7,529 bases of DNA from an uncultured Erysipelotrichaceae bacterium (GTDB lineage Bacteria; Bacillota_I; Bacilli_A; RF39; UBA660), in contig CADBLZ010000067.1 in assembly GCA_902795675.1 (NCBI GenBank), forward strand, positions 1 to 7,529, written 5' to 3'. Positions within the stretch are counted from its first letter, which is position 1. Each line of letters begins with the position of its first letter. Under the pieces are notes generated by a model that saw only the letters and a program-made list of their open reading frames with translations, made no database searches and was not told the origin of the DNA. Shown here piece after piece: positions 6,010 through 7,529 of the stretch. A program made the translations under genes and the position numbers.

Positions 6010-6061
6010 TGTTATAATCTTTTGTTATTAATAAAGCCTTTTTTAACTAATATGGTATAAT
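6010..6061 (+). promoter_or_regulatory. Two tandem extended -10 elements upstream of recG
   Basis: TGT-TATAAT (6010-6018) and TGG-TATAAT (6053-6061) are both perfect extended -10 elements 43 bases apart. Neither has a convincing -35. The distal one would give a leader of about 54 bases. The proximal one would start near 6068 and give a leader of about 11 bases consisting of little more than the GGTGAT ribosome-binding site (6069-6074). Confidence 0.5.
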
Positions 6062-6078
6062 AATTACTGGTGATATCT

Positions 6079-7529
6079 ATGGATATAGAAAGTATAAAAG
6101 GTGTAGGTCCTAAAGGACTAGAAATCTTAAAAAAATTAAACTTATATACTATTAATGATCTAATTAATTATTATCCATATAGATATAATATTATAAAGAT
6201 AGTAGATCTAGATGAAATAAATGACGACAATACTTATACAATAAAAGGTATCGTCGAACAAGAACCAAGAGTTTCATATATTAAAAAGAATTTAAATCGT
6301 ATGTCATTTAGAGTTACATCTAATAATAAACTTATAAATGTAACTATCTTTAATCGTGCTTTCTATAAAAATAATTTAAGACTAGGTCGTGAAATCTGTT
6401 TAATAGGTAAGTATGATAAAGTAAAAAACTCGTTCACTGCTAGTGATATTAAATTTGAAATAATAAGAGATATGAAAATAGAACCAGTTTATCATTTAGT
6501 ATCTGGTATCTCATCTAAAATATTAAATAAGTTTATTAAAGAATGTTATGACACTAGAATAGATTTAGAAGATTACATTCCATCTTACTTAATAGATAAA
6601 TATTCATTTAATAATAAACTAGATACAACTTATAACATTCATTTTCCAGATTCACTTACTAAACTTAAACAATCTCGTTTAAGATTAATATATGAAGAAT
6701 TCTTTATCTTCATGTTTAAAATGAACTACTTAAAATATCAATATAATATAAATAATAAAGGTTTAAGTAGAGAAGTAGATTTTAATAAAGTAGAAGAGTT
6801 TATTAACACCTTACCATTTACTTTAACAGATGACCAAATGTCATCTATTAAAGATATCTATAAAGATTTAATAAGTAGTAAAAGAATGAATCGTTTACTA
6901 TTAGGTGACGTAGGTAGTGGTAAAACATTAGTAAGTATTATAGCTATCTATATTAACTACTTATCTGGTTATCAAAGTGCCATGATGGCCCCAACAGAAA
7001 TACTTGCAAGACAACACTATGAAAACTTTATTAAGATGTTTAAAGATACAAATATCAAAATAGGTTTATTAGTAGGTAGTATGAAAAAGAAAGAAAAGGA
7101 TACTGTTGTTAAAGAGTTACAAGAAGGTAACATAGACATCTTAATTGGTACTCATGCTCTTTTATCTGATAATGTATCATTTAATAACTTAGGTTTAGTT
7201 GTAACTGACGAACAACATCGCTTTGGTGTTAACCAACGAAGCATCTTACAAAATAAAGGTTACCTAAGCGATGTCTTATACATGTCTGCAACACCAATAC
7301 CTCGTACATATGCTTTAACTCTATATGGTGATATGGATGTATCAGTTATCAAACAAAAACCAAATGGCCGTAAAGATATTATTACTAAAACATATAAAGA
7401 AGATGACTTAAAAGATATCTTATATAAAATGTTAGAAGAAATAAAAAATGGTCATCAAATATATGTTGTCTCTCCACTAATTGAAGATGAAGAGGGTAAT
7501 ACTAATTTAAATGATATCAAAAAATTAAA
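6079..7529 (+). CDS. recG: ATP-dependent DNA helicase RecG, N-terminal 483 codons (3' end outside the window)
   Basis: RecG remodels stalled replication forks and branch-migrates Holliday junctions. The frame is open from ATG 6079 to the right edge, about 70% of the usual 680 residues. An N-terminal helix-hairpin-helix-like segment is seen at IKGVGPKGLEILKKL (6-20). The OB-fold wedge domain lies at about 52-127. The helicase core shows Walker A GDVGSGKT (276-283), motif Ia APTEILARQHY (304-314), GTHAL (357-361), DEQH box (377-380), SAT (403-405) and IPRT just after. The second helicase lobe begins at about 456 with YVVSPLIEDEEG. All visible motifs are intact. The start is set by GGTGAT (6069-6074) five bases upstream and by the conserved beginning. 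Many Bacillota carry recG after the DegV/fakA-type genes; here it follows an intergenic region with a divergent small-RNA candidate and its own promoters. Confidence 0.96.
   Translation, partial: MDIESIKGVGPKGLEILKKLNLYTINDLINYYPYRYNIIKIVDLDEINDDNTYTIKGIVEQEPRVSYIKKNLNRMSFRVTSNNKLINVTIFNRAFYKNNLRLGREICLIGKYDKVKNSFTASDIKFEIIRDMKIEPVYHLVSGISSKILNKFIKECYDTRIDLEDYIPSYLIDKYSFNNKLDTTYNIHFPDSLTKLKQSRLRLIYEEFFIFMFKMNYLKYQYNINNKGLSREVDFNKVEEFINTLPFTLTDDQMSSIKDIYKDLISSKRMNRLLLGDVGSGKTLVSIIAIYINYLSGYQSAMMAPTEILARQHYENFIKMFKDTNIKIGLLVGSMKKKEKDTVVKELQEGNIDILIGTHALLSDNVSFNNLGLVVTDEQHRFGVNQRSILQNKGYLSDVLYMSATPIPRTYALTLYGDMDVSVIKQKPNGRKDIITKTYKEDDLKDILYKMLEEIKNGHQIYVVSPLIEDEEGNTNLNDIKKL

Noticed and set aside
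1..7529. CRISPR array, insertion sequence or prophage signs
   Set aside because: No regularly spaced direct repeats, transposase, integrase or terminal inverted repeats were seen, and composition is even across the genes.

Overview
The window is AT-rich, densely packed DNA with strong A/T third-position codon bias. All protein genes lie on the plus strand. Tryptophan is encoded by TGG throughout (for example in the PFOR-type enzyme) and stops are TAA or TAG. Shine-Dalgarno sites are classical, and short hairpin-plus-T terminators sit directly at gene ends. Together with a single-chain pyruvate:ferredoxin oxidoreductase and a GtrA-type membrane protein, this suggests a strictly anaerobic, low-GC Bacillota/Mycoplasmatota-like bacterium, such as a gut-type member of Bacilli. 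The lineage is inferred from style, not proven.

Layout, left to right: (1) a GtrA-like four-helix membrane protein whose reading frame runs off the left edge (to 516); (2) a membrane-anchored protein with a coiled coil and a lysozyme/glucosaminidase-like C-terminal domain (579-1832); (3) nifJ-type pyruvate:ferredoxin oxidoreductase, 1127 residues (1903-5286); (4) a 144-residue membrane-anchored protein of unknown function (5328-5762); (5) a 316-base intergenic region (5763-6078); (6) the first 483 codons of recG, cut by the right edge.

Each gene from 2 to 4 seems to be its own transcription unit. A terminator hairpin built partly from the last codons of the preceding gene is followed within a few tens of bases by a TATAAT box and a Shine-Dalgarno site. 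The genes are functionally mixed (envelope, envelope, pyruvate metabolism, unknown, DNA repair), which fits separate units better than one operon.

The most interesting part is the intergenic region. On the minus strand it carries TTGACA, a 17-base spacer and TAGTAT, followed by about 100 transcribed bases. These fold as two perfect hairpins, a C-rich/U-rich unpaired tract, and a GC-rich hairpin ending in eight U residues. This has the full architecture of a free-standing small regulatory RNA that I cannot assign to a known family. Its unpaired tract can pair with the ribosome-binding site of the nearby nifJ gene, though U-rich/A-rich pairing is easy to find by chance in such DNA. Upstream of its promoter lie an AT-only hairpin and a 15-base palindrome, then two extended -10 boxes facing recG.
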